In this document: positions 17,233-27,927 of the stretch, piece by piece
Numbering within the stretch: position 1 is the first letter of the stretch
Layout of the letters: the number at the start of each line of letters is the position of its first letter
From: Pseudidiomarina piscicola
Lineage (GTDB): Bacteria; Pseudomonadota; Gammaproteobacteria; Enterobacterales; Alteromonadaceae
NCBI RefSeq assembly: GCF_902806985.1
Contig: NZ_CADCXY010000003.1
Coordinates: 1-64,000 of the forward strand
Length of the DNA: 64,000 nucleotides
Reading direction: 5' to 3'
The notes under the pieces: generated by a model
Databases searched by the model: none
Told to the model about the DNA's origin: nothing
The model's input: only the letters and a program-made list of their open reading frames with translations
Position numbers and translations under genes: made by a program

Positions 17233-18655
17233 TATGCAGTGGATTTGTCGTGCGGTTGATGGTCAATTGTTTGGTGAAAACTGCAGTATTGATGCGGTGA
17301 GTACCGACACCCGAGAGCTACCCGCAGGTTGTTTGTTTATTGCTTTGCAGGGGCAAAACTTTGATGCCCACGAATTTGCTGTCGATGCGGTTCGTAAAGG
17401 TGCAAAAGCACTTTTAGTTGAGCGCCACGTTAAGCTGCCGGACGCCCAACAAGTACCGCAAATTGTGGTGAAAGACAGCCGCCATGCACTTGGCCAACTA
17501 GGTGCGGCGGTTAAAGCCAGTGTGCAGCCAAAAACTATCGCCATTACCGGTAGCAGTGGCAAAACCACCGTCAAAGAGATGTTAGCGGCAATTCTTGCCA
17601 CGCAGGGCAATGTACTGGCAACTGCCGGCAACTTTAACAACGATATCGGCGTGCCGCTGACGCTATTGCGGTTAGAGCCAAGCCACGACTTAGCCATTAT
17701 TGAGCTGGGCGCCAACCATTTAGGTGAAATTGCCTACACCACCAGTTTAACCCAGCCCGATGTCGCCATTATCAATAATGTTGCGCCGGCCCACGTTGAA
17801 GGGTTTGGCAGTGTTCATGGGGTGTTTCGTGCGAAGTCAGAAATTTTCAAAGGGCTCAATGCCGATGGTTTGGCATTAACCCCGGCGCAATCAGAGTTTG
17901 CCCCATGCTGGGCGAAACAAATTAGCCATTGCCGACATTTAACCTTTGGTCAATCGGCACAGGCCGCGATTCGCGCCACTGACGTGAGTATCAACGAACA
18001 AGGCTGTGCCCGTTTCACCGTTCATCTTGGCGATGAGCTTAATGGCAGTAGCCAAAGCGCAAAAATTGAACTCAACCTGCCAGGTTTACACAACGTTGAC
18101 AATGCACTAGTAGCCATAGCCGCAGCGGTTGAGGTAGGTTGTCCGCTCGCTGATGCCCAAGCTGCGCTGTCGGCACTCGCAGCCGTACCCGGTCGCATGC
18201 AAGTGCTGCCTTTGAGCCCCGCTATTAAACTCATTGATGATAGCTACAACGCCAATGTTGGTTCGGTAAAAGCAGCGCTGGATATGCTCGCAGTGTATCC
18301 CGGCTGGCGCATGATGGTACTTGGCGATATGGGAGAGCTTGGTGAGCAGGCACGGCACTACCACGAAGAAGTCGGTGCCTATGCGATCCAAGCCGGAATC
18401 GACAACCTCTATACCTTGGGTGTGCTAAGTCAAAGCGCAAGTGACGTTTTTAATGGTCGCGGAGGCAAGCATTTTTCTGCGCAAGAGCCACTGATTGAAG
18501 CTGTTATCAAGGCCGCAAAAGAGGCTTCTGTACCGCTCACGATTTTAGTCAAAGGCTCACGCAGCGCACACATGGAGCGGGTGATCAGTGCTTTGCAGGC
18601 GCGCGCCACCGAGTTACACCCAAGCTTAAGCAAAGAAGGAAAACAAGCATGCTAG
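17219..18655 (+). CDS. murF: UDP-MurNAc-tripeptide--D-Ala-D-Ala ligase
   Basis: MurF attaches D-Ala-D-Ala to complete the UDP-MurNAc-pentapeptide. The 478-residue product has the N-terminal domain, the ATP loop [14 protein letters not shown] near residue 109, the [13 protein letters not shown] block and the C-terminal [18 protein letters not shown] and LGDMGELG motifs. It overlaps both murE and mraY. All family hallmarks are present at full length. Confidence 0.97.
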   Translation: MIKTDMQWICRAVDGQLFGENCSIDAVSTDTRELPAGCLFIALQGQNFDAHEFAVDAVRKGAKALLVERHVKLPDAQQVPQIVVKDSRHALGQLGAAVKASVQPKTIAITGSSGKTTVKEMLAAILATQGNVLATAGNFNNDIGVPLTLLRLEPSHDLAIIELGANHLGEIAYTTSLTQPDVAIINNVAPAHVEGFGSVHGVFRAKSEIFKGLNADGLALTPAQSEFAPCWAKQISHCRHLTFGQSAQAAIRATDVSINEQGCARFTVHLGDELNGSSQSAKIELNLPGLHNVDNALVAIAAAVEVGCPLADAQAALSALAAVPGRMQVLPLSPAIKLIDDSYNANVGSVKAALDMLAVYPGWRMMVLGDMGELGEQARHYHEEVGAYAIQAGIDNLYTLGVLSQSASDVFNGRGGKHFSAQEPLIEAVIKAAKEASVPLTILVKGSRSAHMERVISALQARATELHPSLSKEGKQAC

Positions 18656-19731
18656 TTTGGCTAGCGGATTACCTAACGCAATTTGCGAGCGCCTTTAATG
18701 TGGTCTCGTATTTAACCATGCGCGCGATTCTTAGTGTGTTAACGGCGTTGCTGGTGGCGTTATGGGTGGGTCCGCGCATGATTCGCTACCTGCAACGTTT
18801 ACAGATTGGTCAAGCAGTACGCGACGACGGCCCGCAGTCACATTTGAGCAAAGCCGGTACGCCGACTATGGGCGGACTATTAATTATTGTTGCTATCGTA
18901 TTATCGACCTTACTTTGGGCCGACTTATCGAACCGCTACGTGCAGGTAGTACTAGCGGTGGTCGTTGGCTTTGGCTTGGTCGGCTTCGTTGATGACTATC
19001 GCAAAGTTGTGCAGAAAAACTCGCGCGGCCTGCCGGCCAAATGGAAGTACTTTTGGCAGTCAGTGATTGCCACGGGTGCTGCGGTATTTTTATACGCCAA
19101 TGCGACCGTTGGTGCGGAAACCCAATTACTAGTGCCGTTTTTCAAAGATCTCATGCCGCAACTGGGCATGCTCTACATTCTACTCGCTTACTTTGTGGTG
19201 GTGGGTACCAGCAACGCCGTCAACCTAACCGATGGCCTTGATGGCTTGGCCATTGTGCCGACCATTATGGTCGCTGGCGCGCTGGGCATCTTTGCTTATG
19301 TTTCGGGTAACGTGAATTTTGCCGGCTACCTGAATATTCCTCATTTACCCTTATCTGGCGAGCTGTTGGTGGTGTGTACCGCGATTTGTGGGGCCGGTTT
19401 GGGCTTTCTTTGGTTTAACACTTACCCAGCCCAAGTATTCATGGGCGACGTGGGTTCACTGACCCTCGGTGCAGCATTAGGCATTATCGCAGTCATGGTG
19501 CGACAAGAACTGATTCTATTCATCATGGGCGGTGTGTTTGTGATGGAAACGGTGTCGGTGATGTTACAAGTGGGGTCGTTCAAACTGCGCGGTAAGCGCG
19601 TGTTTCGCATGGCGCCTATTCATCACCACTACGAATTAAAAGGGTGGCCAGAACCGCGCGTGATTGTTCGGTTTTGGATTTTATCACTGGTGTTTGTGTT
19701 GATAGGTCTTGCGACCTTGAAACTGCGTTAA
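18649..19731 (+). CDS. mraY: Phospho-MurNAc-pentapeptide translocase MraY
   Basis: MraY transfers phospho-MurNAc-pentapeptide to undecaprenyl phosphate, forming lipid I. The 360-residue product is a ten-helix membrane protein with the active-site motifs [29 protein letters not shown] and the histidine-rich loop [13 protein letters not shown]. It starts inside the last codons of murF and is followed 9 bp later by murD. Confidence 0.97.
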   Translation: MLVWLADYLTQFASAFNVVSYLTMRAILSVLTALLVALWVGPRMIRYLQRLQIGQAVRDDGPQSHLSKAGTPTMGGLLIIVAIVLSTLLWADLSNRYVQVVLAVVVGFGLVGFVDDYRKVVQKNSRGLPAKWKYFWQSVIATGAAVFLYANATVGAETQLLVPFFKDLMPQLGMLYILLAYFVVVGTSNAVNLTDGLDGLAIVPTIMVAGALGIFAYVSGNVNFAGYLNIPHLPLSGELLVVCTAICGAGLGFLWFNTYPAQVFMGDVGSLTLGAALGIIAVMVRQELILFIMGGVFVMETVSVMLQVGSFKLRGKRVFRMAPIHHHYELKGWPEPRVIVRFWILSLVFVLIGLATLKLR

Positions 19732-19740
19732 GGAGCAGCC

Positions 19741-21126
19741 TTGAGTTATCTTGCGGCAGTGCACAGTTATGATGTCATCGGCGTGGTCGGGCTCGGCCAG
19801 TCGGGGCTTTCATGTGTGCGCTTTTTACTGCAACAAGGCATTCGTCCGGTGGTTTTTGATACCCGCAATGAGCCACCGCTAGCGGCAGCCTTAGCAGAGC
19901 TTGACCAAGATCTTGAGCTGCATTGTGGCGAACTCGATATTGGCGCACTCGCCGGCTGCGACCTGTTAGTGGTAAGCCCAGGTTTAGACCTGCGCCGCCC
20001 AGCACTACAAATGATTCGCGATGCCGGCATCCCCATTGTCGGCGATGTGGATATTTTCGCACAATTTGTGCAAGCTCCAGTGATTGCAATTACCGGCTCC
20101 AATGGCAAGTCGACTGTGACCCAATTAACCGGTGAGCTGCTTGCCGCAGCAGGCAAAAATGTCGCTATTGGTGGCAATATTGGTGTGCCAATGCTGGATA
20201 TTTTAGCGCCTGAAGTTGATGTATACGTACTTGAGCTATCAAGCTTCCAGCTTGATAGCATGCACGACCTCGAAATTTCCGCCGCAGCGTTATTGAACCT
20301 GAGTGACGACCACCTCGATCGCTACCATAACCGTCAGGCTTATGCCGATGCCAAGCACCGCATCTATAGCTCAGCCAAGTTGGCCGTCTGGAATCGCGAT
20401 CAGCGTGCGACGGCACCACAACAAATGCCACTCACCCAGCAATTGAGTTTTGGTAGTGATGCAGCGGAGAGTGAACTTCCTGGTTTATTTGGTTTACGTC
20501 AAGTCGATGGTCAGTGGCAGGTTTGCATGGCCGGCGAGCCTTGTCTCGCAGCGGACGAGCTACAGTTAAGTGGCATGCATAACCTGTTAAACGTGCAAGC
20601 CGCTTTGGCGTTAGTCTATAGCCAAGGCGTTGCTATCACGAGCGTGCTGCCAACCTTAAAATCGTTCAAAGGACTCCCGCATCGTGGCGAGTTAGTGGCC
20701 GACCACGCCGGTGTGCGCTGGTTTAACGACTCTAAAGCGACCAACATTGGCGCGGCTGAGGCTGCTGTGTATGGCTTACGCCCCTTGGTGAAGGGGCATT
20801 TGGTGCTAATTGCTGGCGGTGATGGCAAAGGTGCTGACTTTAGAAGTTTTCGTGGTGCGTTAGACCAAGTCGATGAGCTTATTGTGTTTGGTCGTGACGC
20901 AGAACGCCTTGCGCAACAGCACCTGCAGGTAACGCGCGTCGCAAACCTTAGCGAAGCAGTTGACGCTGCCGGCGCTCTCACGGCAAATGTCCGCAACAGC
21001 GCGGTGCTATTGGCGCCGGCGTGTGCCAGTTTAGACATGTTCGCCAATTATCAGCAGCGCGGAGAGCAATTCAAACAAGCGGTGCACAATTATATCGCCG
21101 CTTCGACGGAGGTGTCGCATGGCTAG
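19741..21126 (+). CDS. murD: UDP-MurNAc-L-alanine--D-glutamate ligase
   Basis: MurD adds D-glutamate to UDP-MurNAc-L-Ala. The start is a TTG at 19741 with AAGGAG about 6 bp upstream; no ATG nearby fits. The 461-residue product shows the N-terminal Rossmann-like VVGLGQSGLSCVRFLL, the ATP loop ITGSNGKSTVTQL near residue 118, NLSDDHLDRY, and the C-terminal WFNDSKATNIGAA. Overlaps ftsW by 8 bp. Confidence 0.96.
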   Translation: MSYLAAVHSYDVIGVVGLGQSGLSCVRFLLQQGIRPVVFDTRNEPPLAAALAELDQDLELHCGELDIGALAGCDLLVVSPGLDLRRPALQMIRDAGIPIVGDVDIFAQFVQAPVIAITGSNGKSTVTQLTGELLAAAGKNVAIGGNIGVPMLDILAPEVDVYVLELSSFQLDSMHDLEISAAALLNLSDDHLDRYHNRQAYADAKHRIYSSAKLAVWNRDQRATAPQQMPLTQQLSFGSDAAESELPGLFGLRQVDGQWQVCMAGEPCLAADELQLSGMHNLLNVQAALALVYSQGVAITSVLPTLKSFKGLPHRGELVADHAGVRWFNDSKATNIGAAEAAVYGLRPLVKGHLVLIAGGDGKGADFRSFRGALDQVDELIVFGRDAERLAQQHLQVTRVANLSEAVDAAGALTANVRNSAVLLAPACASLDMFANYQQRGEQFKQAVHNYIAASTEVSHG

Positions 21127-22399
21127 TGCAGCAATCCTACGTCGGCAGCAATTAAAAGCCAAAAAAGAACAACAGTTAGAGCTCAGTATCCAAGAGATCG
21201 CCGCCGCGCAATCGCCGTGGACACGTATTCGTGATTGGTGGCTACCGGAACAAAGCGTGCTATTTGATCGGGTTCTTGTTTGGTTAGCGTTTGGCTTGCT
21301 CACCTTTGGTTTTGTGATGGTGAGCTCAGCGTCATTCCCCATTGCCGAGCGGTTAACCGACAATCCGTTTCACTTTGTTATTCGTCATTGTATGTACCTG
21401 GTGTTAGGGCTGGCGTTGTTGGCGGCCGTGGTGCAAGTACCGTCGAACTGGTGGTTTAAAGGTAGTGGCGCGCTATTGCTCGCGGCACTCGCTTCTTTGG
21501 TGGTGGTGTTGGTGGTTGGACACGAAGTTAATGGCGCTCGTCGCTGGCTCAAATTGGGCCCCATTACGATTCAGGTTGCTGAAGTTGCCAAGTTCTTCTT
21601 CGTGATTTATTTGGGTAGTTACTTAACGCGACGTATCGACCTCGTACAAGAAAGCCTGCGGGAGTTTATTAAGCCGCTGGTCGTGCTGTTTTTCTTCGCG
21701 GTGTTGTTATTGATGCAGCCGGACTTTGGTTCACTGGCAGTGATGGTCAGTATTGTGGTGGGCATGTTGTTTCTAGCTGGCGCTAGGTTATGGCAGTTCT
21801 TCGCTATTTTGGTTGCACTCGCGCTAGGTCTCACGCTGTTGATCATCAAAGAGCCGTATCGAATGAAACGGGTGACCTCGTTCCTTGACCCTTGGGACGA
21901 CCCCTTCGGCAGTGGCTATCAGTTGACCCAGTCGCTCATGGCATTTGGTCGCGGTGATTGGCTAGGCCAAGGCTTGGGTAACAGTATTCAAAAATTACAG
22001 TATCTGCCCGAAGCACATACTGACTTTATCATGGCAGTGGTCGGCGAAGAACTCGGCTTTATCGGCTTGGTGGTGGTGTTGCTGGCGGTGTTTGGCATCG
22101 TTATCCGCGCCTTGTTAATTGGCCGTCGAGGTTTACACGTCGACCAACGTTTTGGTGCTTTTGTGGCGTACGGCATCGGTATTTGGTTTGCCTTTCAAGC
22201 ACTGGTAAATATTGGTGCTGCGGCTGGTATGTTGCCAACCAAAGGACTCACCTTGCCGCTCGTGTCTTACGGTGGCACCAGTTTGTTGGTGAGCTGTGCG
22301 GCACTGGGCCTGTTGTTGCGCATCGACTATGAAATACGAGTGGCTAGCGTCAAAGTCGCACCACGTTCAGGTTTACGACGTCGGAGGGCCAACGCATGA
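21119..22399 (+). CDS. ftsW: Peptidoglycan glycosyltransferase FtsW
   Basis: FtsW polymerises septal glycan strands from lipid II as partner of FtsI. The 426-residue SEDS-family protein has about ten membrane helices after a cytoplasmic N-terminal tail rich in Gln and Lys. Family motifs are visible: GARRWLKLGPITIQVAEVAK, PDFGSL, the active-site region GWGNS-like (here GQGLGNSIQKLQYLPEAHTD) and the C-terminal LPLVSYGGTSLL. It overlaps murD and murG (ATGA). Confidence 0.96.
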   Translation: MASAAILRRQQLKAKKEQQLELSIQEIAAAQSPWTRIRDWWLPEQSVLFDRVLVWLAFGLLTFGFVMVSSASFPIAERLTDNPFHFVIRHCMYLVLGLALLAAVVQVPSNWWFKGSGALLLAALASLVVVLVVGHEVNGARRWLKLGPITIQVAEVAKFFFVIYLGSYLTRRIDLVQESLREFIKPLVVLFFFAVLLLMQPDFGSLAVMVSIVVGMLFLAGARLWQFFAILVALALGLTLLIIKEPYRMKRVTSFLDPWDDPFGSGYQLTQSLMAFGRGDWLGQGLGNSIQKLQYLPEAHTDFIMAVVGEELGFIGLVVVLLAVFGIVIRALLIGRRGLHVDQRFGAFVAYGIGIWFAFQALVNIGAAAGMLPTKGLTLPLVSYGGTSLLVSCAALGLLLRIDYEIRVASVKVAPRSGLRRRRANA

Positions 22400-23475
22400 G
22401 TCATATTATGATTGCCGCGGCGGGCACTGGCGGCCATGTTTTTCCTGCGTTAGCAGTGGCCGAACAGCTACGCGAACGTGGTCATACCGTGACCTGGCTC
22501 GGCACGACCGAGCAACGCCTAGAAGCGAAAGTCGTACCGCAAGCGGGCTTTCAGTTAGAGCAAATTTCGATGCAGGGCCTGCGCGGTCATGGCGTGCTAC
22601 GAAAATTAATGATGCCGCTGCGCATGATGAAAGCAATTAGCCAATGTCGCAAGCTTTACCGTCAGCACCAGACCCAGTTGCTGGTTAGCTTCGGTGGCTA
22701 TGTGTGCGGGCCGGCGGGCATGGCCGCGAAAGCATCAGGAATTCCAATTTTAGTGCACGAACAAAATGCGGTGGCTGGTTTAACCAATAAAATGCTGGCG
22801 CGTTTCGCCCAACACATTATGGTTGGCTTCGCGGCTGCTCAGCAACAGTTACCGGGGGCTGAAGTTACCGGTAACCCATTGCGCGCCGACTGGCTCTTAA
22901 CGAGCGAGCGTCAGCCCGCTACGGCGGCCAACGCGTCGCCGTTACGACTACTGATTGTCGGTGGTAGCTTAGGTGCCCAGGCGTTGAACCAAGCGTTGCC
23001 TAAAGTGATTGGAAAATTGCCCCAGCGCGGTGCCTTGGAAATTGTACATCAATGCGGCAAGGGCCGTGTCGAAGCCGTGCAGCACGATTATCAAGCACAG
23101 GGTATCGAGCAAGTTGAGGTGGTTGAGTTTATCGACGCCATGCATGCCGCCTATAGCCATGCCGATGTGGTGATTTGTCGCGCCGGAGCGCTTACGGTGA
23201 GCGAATTGGCGGTGGTAGCTACCCCGGCAATTTTTGTACCTTTGCCGCAAGCGGTGGACGATCACCAAACGGCCAATGCCAATGAATTAGTGCGCGCAGG
23301 GGCCGCAGCCCTAATGCCGCAAAATGAACTAGAACAGGTGCAACCCTTGGTTGAGTTATTACAGAGCTGGCTCGAGCAGCCAGAGCAATTAAGCCAAATG
23401 CGTGCCAACGCTCAAGCAGTGGCACGCCCCGACGCCACAGCTGTTGTGGTTGAGAGGTGTGAACAATGGCTATGA
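22396..23475 (+). CDS. murG: Lipid II synthase MurG
   Basis: MurG adds GlcNAc to lipid I at the inner face of the membrane. The 359-residue GT28 enzyme begins with the glycine-rich [18 protein letters not shown] loop. It also contains [36 protein letters not shown] and the UDP-GlcNAc-binding [13 protein letters not shown]. It overlaps ftsW by 4 bp and murC by 10 bp. Confidence 0.97.
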   Translation: MSHIMIAAAGTGGHVFPALAVAEQLRERGHTVTWLGTTEQRLEAKVVPQAGFQLEQISMQGLRGHGVLRKLMMPLRMMKAISQCRKLYRQHQTQLLVSFGGYVCGPAGMAAKASGIPILVHEQNAVAGLTNKMLARFAQHIMVGFAAAQQQLPGAEVTGNPLRADWLLTSERQPATAANASPLRLLIVGGSLGAQALNQALPKVIGKLPQRGALEIVHQCGKGRVEAVQHDYQAQGIEQVEVVEFIDAMHAAYSHADVVICRAGALTVSELAVVATPAIFVPLPQAVDDHQTANANELVRAGAAALMPQNELEQVQPLVELLQSWLEQPEQLSQMRANAQAVARPDATAVVVERCEQWL

Positions 23476-24953
23476 CAACACCTTTCACCGTGGTTAGCGT
23501 GCCTGAGATGCGCCGCGTACGCCGTATTCACTTTGTCGGAATCGGTGGTGCGGGCATGGGCGGTATTGCCGAAGTATTATTAAACCAAGGCTACGAGATC
23601 ACCGGATCGGACCTCGCGGAAAATGCCAATACGCAACGTTTACGCGAGTTTGGCGCGACGATTTTTATTGGCCATCAGGCGGCCAATGTCGAAGGTGCTG
23701 ATGTCATCGTGGTAAGTTCGGCGATTAAGCCCGACAATGCTGAGCTAGAAGCTGCCCAGCGCGCCTTCATTCCACAAGTACGCCGAGCGGAAATGTTGGC
23801 TGAACTGATGCGTTTCCGCCACGGTATTGCGGTGGCCGGCACCCATGGTAAAACCACCACCACATCGCTGTTAGCGAGTATCTTTGCCGAGGCCGAGTTA
23901 GACCCCACCTTTGTGATTGGTGGCTTGCTCAACAGTGCCGGCAGCAATGCGCGACTCGGTTCAAGCAAGTACCTGATTGCCGAAGCTGACGAGTCCGACG
24001 CGTCATTTTTGCACTTGCAACCGATGGTGGCCGTGGTCACCAATATTGAAGCCGACCACATGGATACCTATGGTGGCGACTTTAATCGCATGCTCGACAC
24101 CTACATTGATTTTCTGCATAACCTTCCGTTTTACGGGTTGGCTGTGATGTGTGTGGATGACCCAGTGATACGCCAGTTGCTGCCTCGTATAGGTCGCCAG
24201 TTTACCACCTATGGCTTTAGTGATGACGCCGATATTCGTGGTGCTGATTACCATCAGCAAAGTGGTCAAAGCCATTTTACCGTGCACCGCAAAAACCGTG
24301 CACCGCTGCCAGTAACGGTCAATTTGCCAGGCGAACATAACGTGTTAAATGCCTTGGCTGCGATCGCCGTGGCGACCGACGAAGACGTCGATGATGCGGC
24401 AATACAACGCGCACTCGAACAATTTGGTGGTATTGGCCGCCGATTCCAAATTTTAGGGCAGTACGCCATGCACCGCGAGTCCATGGCCGGCGAGGTAATG
24501 CTGGTGGATGACTATGGTCATCATCCAACGGAAGTAGCGGCGACGATTGCTGCGGCGCGAGCCGGTTGGCCCAACCATCGTCTAGTCATGGCGTTTCAGC
24601 CCCATCGTTTTTCGCGTACCCGCGATTTATACGACGAATTCGTGTCGGTGTTAGCCGAGGTCGACGTGGTGCTGCTATTAGACGTTTACAGTGCCGGGGA
24701 GGCACCGGTGCAAGGGGCCGACAGTCGCTCGTTGGCCAAGTCGCTGCGCCTACGCGGAAAAGTTGAGTCAATTTACGTGGGCGACCGCGGCGAGTTAATG
24801 AAAGTACTAGCCGACCTCATTCAACCAATGGACATGGTGCTAGCACAAGGCGCGGGTAACATTGGCGCTATCGCCCGTGACTTAGAGGCCACTCAGTTAC
24901 AGCCCGCCGCTCTGCGTGATGCGGGGCAAAGCTATGCCGAGGAGCAACTATGA
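23466..24953 (+). CDS. murC: UDP-MurNAc--L-alanine ligase
   Basis: MurC adds the first residue, L-alanine, to UDP-MurNAc. The 495-residue product has the N-terminal [18 protein letters not shown], the ATP loop [14 protein letters not shown] near residue 123, [10 protein letters not shown] and the C-terminal [14 protein letters not shown], all diagnostic. A second in-frame ATG at 23472 is an alternative start. The gene overlaps murG and ddlB. Confidence 0.97.
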   Translation: MAMTTPFTVVSVPEMRRVRRIHFVGIGGAGMGGIAEVLLNQGYEITGSDLAENANTQRLREFGATIFIGHQAANVEGADVIVVSSAIKPDNAELEAAQRAFIPQVRRAEMLAELMRFRHGIAVAGTHGKTTTTSLLASIFAEAELDPTFVIGGLLNSAGSNARLGSSKYLIAEADESDASFLHLQPMVAVVTNIEADHMDTYGGDFNRMLDTYIDFLHNLPFYGLAVMCVDDPVIRQLLPRIGRQFTTYGFSDDADIRGADYHQQSGQSHFTVHRKNRAPLPVTVNLPGEHNVLNALAAIAVATDEDVDDAAIQRALEQFGGIGRRFQILGQYAMHRESMAGEVMLVDDYGHHPTEVAATIAAARAGWPNHRLVMAFQPHRFSRTRDLYDEFVSVLAEVDVVLLLDVYSAGEAPVQGADSRSLAKSLRLRGKVESIYVGDRGELMKVLADLIQPMDMVLAQGAGNIGAIARDLEATQLQPAALRDAGQSYAEEQL

Positions 24954-25864
24954 GCGAATTTGGCAAAGTTGCGGTGTTACAGGGCGGCGATTCAGCCGAG
25001 CGGGACGTTTCGTTGCGTTCAGGCGCTGCCGTGGTGAGTGCACTGCGTAGCGCCGGCGTTGATGCGCATCCGTTCGACCCAGCCCATTACCCCTTGGCAG
25101 AATTGAAAGAGCAAGGCTTCGCGCGCGCTTTTAACGTGCTGCACGGCCGTGGTGGTGAAGATGGCACCATTCAGGGCGCGCTGCATTATTTAAACATGCC
25201 GTACACAGGTAGTGGTGTGTTGGCGTGTGCCTTGGCCATGGACAAAGTTAAAACCAAACAGGTTTGGCAAGCTGCGGGGTTGCCGGTGGCACCAAGTATC
25301 GTCGCGCGCCGTGGTCAGCCAGTGCAGTATGCCAACTTACTTCGCGAGCTGGGCGGTAAAGTAATGGTGAAACCAGCACAGGAAGGCTCAAGTATAGGTA
25401 TGAGCTCGGCGGCCAGCGCGCAAGAACTAGAACAAGCGCTTGAGTTAGCCTTTCAGTTTGACAACGAAGTGCTGATTGAAAGCTGGCTTAGCGGGCCTGA
25501 ATACACGGTGGCATTGCTTGGCAATAAAGCCTTGCCGGCCATACGGCTAGAAACCACCCATGAATTCTACGATTACGATGCTAAGTATCAAGCCAGTGAC
25601 ACTCAGTATCATTGTCCGGCGGGCCTCAGCGACGTCGAAGAACGCGCCTTGCAACAACTTGCCGAAGTCGCTTTTCGCGGTTTGGGCGGAGAAGGCTGGG
25701 GACGCATTGATGTGATGTGCGACAAACAAGGGCATTTCCGCTTATTAGAAGCCAATATGGTGCCGGGGATGACCGAAAAAAGCTTGGTACCGATGGCAGC
25801 GCAAGCCCAAGGCATGAGCTTTGCGCAGCTAGTGGTGGCGATTTTACGCCATAGCGAGAGCTAA
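24950..25864 (+). CDS. ddlB: D-alanine--D-alanine ligase
   Basis: Ddl makes the D-Ala-D-Ala dipeptide used by MurF. The 304-residue ATP-grasp enzyme has [17 protein letters not shown] at the N-terminus, [31 protein letters not shown] and the C-terminal [17 protein letters not shown] metal and substrate site. Typical DdlB reads GMTxxSLVP as here. It overlaps murC by 4 bp; ftsQ follows 2 bp after the stop. Confidence 0.97.
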   Translation: MSEFGKVAVLQGGDSAERDVSLRSGAAVVSALRSAGVDAHPFDPAHYPLAELKEQGFARAFNVLHGRGGEDGTIQGALHYLNMPYTGSGVLACALAMDKVKTKQVWQAAGLPVAPSIVARRGQPVQYANLLRELGGKVMVKPAQEGSSIGMSSAASAQELEQALELAFQFDNEVLIESWLSGPEYTVALLGNKALPAIRLETTHEFYDYDAKYQASDTQYHCPAGLSDVEERALQQLAEVAFRGLGGEGWGRIDVMCDKQGHFRLLEANMVPGMTEKSLVPMAAQAQGMSFAQLVVAILRHSES

Positions 25865-25866
25865 CG

Positions 25867-26625
25867 ATGGCGACGGCTGAGCGCACTCAGTCTTGGCAAT
25901 TTTGGTCGGGGCTGGCGTTTTTTATGTTGGTGTTGGTCAGCACATGTAGCGGAATAGGCTGGCTTTACTACACCGCAATGGATGCCCAGGAAGTGCCGCT
26001 GAAGCGTTTGGTGGTGCAGGGCGAATTGGATTTTATGACACCCGGTGAGGTGCGAGAAACCTTGCTAGGTGAACCCTTGGGAAGTTTTTTCTCGGCTGAT
26101 GTCGATAAAATTCGGACCCAAGTAGAGGCGATGCCTTGGGTAGCGAAAGCGTCGGTACGCAAAGAGTGGCCCGACATTTTGAAAATTTTTATTGTGGAGC
26201 AACAACCACTGGCGCACTGGAATGCCAACCAACGCGATGACGCCTTAGTGAACCAAGAAGGGCAAGTGTTTTACGCCGACAAGTCGGTATTGGACAAAAG
26301 CTTGCCTTACTTGTCGGCACCGGAACATGCAGTCACTGAGGCGGTAAAGCATTACCGGAATACCAGCGAGCTGTTGGGTTTAAATGGTTTCCACGTGACG
26401 CAAGTAGAGCTAAGCGAGCGGTTCGCATTAGAAGTATTGCTCGAAGATGGCACTAGTTTGCGTTTAGGGCGAGAAGCTCTGCTGGAACGGGTACAACGGT
26501 TTATCGATTTGTACCCACAACTGAAAGAGCACCAACAGGCGCCGTTAGATTCAGTTGATTTACGTTATGACACGGGTGTCGCCGTACGCTGGCGCAACCC
26601 AGATGAACAACAACAAGAGAGTTAG
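25867..26625 (+). CDS. ftsQ: Cell division protein FtsQ
   Basis: FtsQ is a bitopic membrane protein that assembles FtsL and FtsB at the septum. The 252-residue product has a short cytoplasmic tail and one membrane helix (about 12-36). A POTRA domain follows (about 48-115, beginning LKRLVVQGELDFMTPGEV), then the FtsQ beta domain. The KASVRKEWPDILKIFIVEQQPLAHWN block is typical. Between ddlB and ftsA as in E. coli. Confidence 0.95.
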   Translation: MATAERTQSWQFWSGLAFFMLVLVSTCSGIGWLYYTAMDAQEVPLKRLVVQGELDFMTPGEVRETLLGEPLGSFFSADVDKIRTQVEAMPWVAKASVRKEWPDILKIFIVEQQPLAHWNANQRDDALVNQEGQVFYADKSVLDKSLPYLSAPEHAVTEAVKHYRNTSELLGLNGFHVTQVELSERFALEVLLEDGTSLRLGREALLERVQRFIDLYPQLKEHQQAPLDSVDLRYDTGVAVRWRNPDEQQQES

Positions 26626-26630
26626 TAGGC

Positions 26631-27863
26631 ATGTCAAAAGCAGCAGAACGGAACATGGTCGTTGGCTTAGATATCGGCACAAGTAAAATTGTGACGTTAA
26701 TTGGCGAAGTCATGCCTGACGGAGAGATCAGTGTTATTGGTGTCGGCGCAGCGCCGGCGCGAGGCATGGACAAAGGTGGCGTCAACGACTTGAACCTAGT
26801 GGTGCAGTCGATTCAGCGTGCGGTGGAAGAGGCCGAGCTAATGGCCGACTGCCGTATCGCCTCGGTGTACTTGAATATCTCCGGGCGCCATATCTCCTGC
26901 CAAAATGAAAGTGGCATGGTGCCAATTAACGAAGCGGAAGTGACGCAGGACGATGTCGATAGCGTGATTCATGCGGCGAAGTCGGTGCCCATCGCGCAAG
27001 AGCGCCGAATTTTGCATGTGCTACCGCAAGAATTTGTGATTGACTCACAAGAAAGTATTAAAAGTCCGATTGGCATGTCTGGCGTCCGTATGGAATCGAA
27101 GGTTCACATCGTGACCTGTGCCAATGATATGGCCAAAAATATTGAAAAAGCGGTCGAGCGCTGCGGCTTTCGTGTCGACCGACTGATTTTCTCGGCGTTG
27201 GCATCAAGCTACTCGGTGCTCACGGAAGACGAAAAAGACTTAGGTGTGGCTTTGGTCGATATGGGCGCCGGTACCATTGATATCTGCATCTATACCGGTG
27301 GTGTGCTGCGCCATACCGCGGTGATTCCTGCGGCTGGCAATCAGGTGACCAGTGACATCGCAAAAATCTTCCGCACGCCCCTTAACCACGCAGAAGAAAT
27401 TAAAACCAAATACGCTTGTGCGCTGTGCCAGCTCGTGAGTAAAGACGACAACATTGAAGTGCCGTCGGTAGGTGGTCGTCCGTCACGCGTCATGCAGCGG
27501 CATATTTTGGCCGAGGTGGTTGAACCACGCTACCAAGAACTGTTTGAATTGATTCGTGATGAAATCAAGCAAAGTGGCCTAGACGAACAAATTGCCGCCG
27601 GCATCGTGTTAACAGGCGGCTGTGGGCGCATGGAAGGCGCGATTGAATTTGCCGAGGAAATCTTTCAAATGCCGGTGCGCTTGGGTGAGCCCATCGGTAT
27701 GCAGGGTTTGAGCGATTATGTACAAGATCCTACCTACGCAACCGCCGTTGGTTTACTGCGTTACGGGCAAGAAGATCTGCAAGTACGGCAGGATGAAACA
27801 CGCGATAACAACGTGATCGGGTTATGGAAACGCGTTCATGGTTGGTTTAAAGGTGAATTTTAA
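26631..27863 (+). CDS. ftsA: Cell division protein FtsA
   Basis: FtsA is the actin-like protein that tethers FtsZ filaments to the membrane and recruits later division proteins. The 410-residue product starts with the phosphate-1 loop VGLDIGTSKIVTLIGEV. It also has LVDMGAGTIDICIYTGG (phosphate 2) and GIVLTGGCGRMEG (adenosine loop). It ends in an amphipathic membrane-targeting helix, VIGLWKRVHGWFKGEF. It lies 5 bp after ftsQ. Confidence 0.97.
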   Translation: MSKAAERNMVVGLDIGTSKIVTLIGEVMPDGEISVIGVGAAPARGMDKGGVNDLNLVVQSIQRAVEEAELMADCRIASVYLNISGRHISCQNESGMVPINEAEVTQDDVDSVIHAAKSVPIAQERRILHVLPQEFVIDSQESIKSPIGMSGVRMESKVHIVTCANDMAKNIEKAVERCGFRVDRLIFSALASSYSVLTEDEKDLGVALVDMGAGTIDICIYTGGVLRHTAVIPAAGNQVTSDIAKIFRTPLNHAEEIKTKYACALCQLVSKDDNIEVPSVGGRPSRVMQRHILAEVVEPRYQELFELIRDEIKQSGLDEQIAAGIVLTGGCGRMEGAIEFAEEIFQMPVRLGEPIGMQGLSDYVQDPTYATAVGLLRYGQEDLQVRQDETRDNNVIGLWKRVHGWFKGEF

Positions 27864-27876
27864 TAAAAACAATACT

Positions 27877-27904
27877 TTGGTAAATAAATTCGGGGTAGTA
27901 CACT
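27877..27904 (+). promoter_or_regulatory. Candidate promoter between ftsA and ftsZ
   Basis: TTGGTA (27877-27882) and TACACT (27899-27904) are separated by 16 bp, in the 64-bp gap before ftsZ. The gap is the largest inside the otherwise overlapping cluster. An extra promoter here would help raise FtsZ above its neighbours. Called from consensus and position only. Confidence 0.35.
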
Positions 27905-27927
27905 AAGCAGGTAAAAGGAGAAATAAC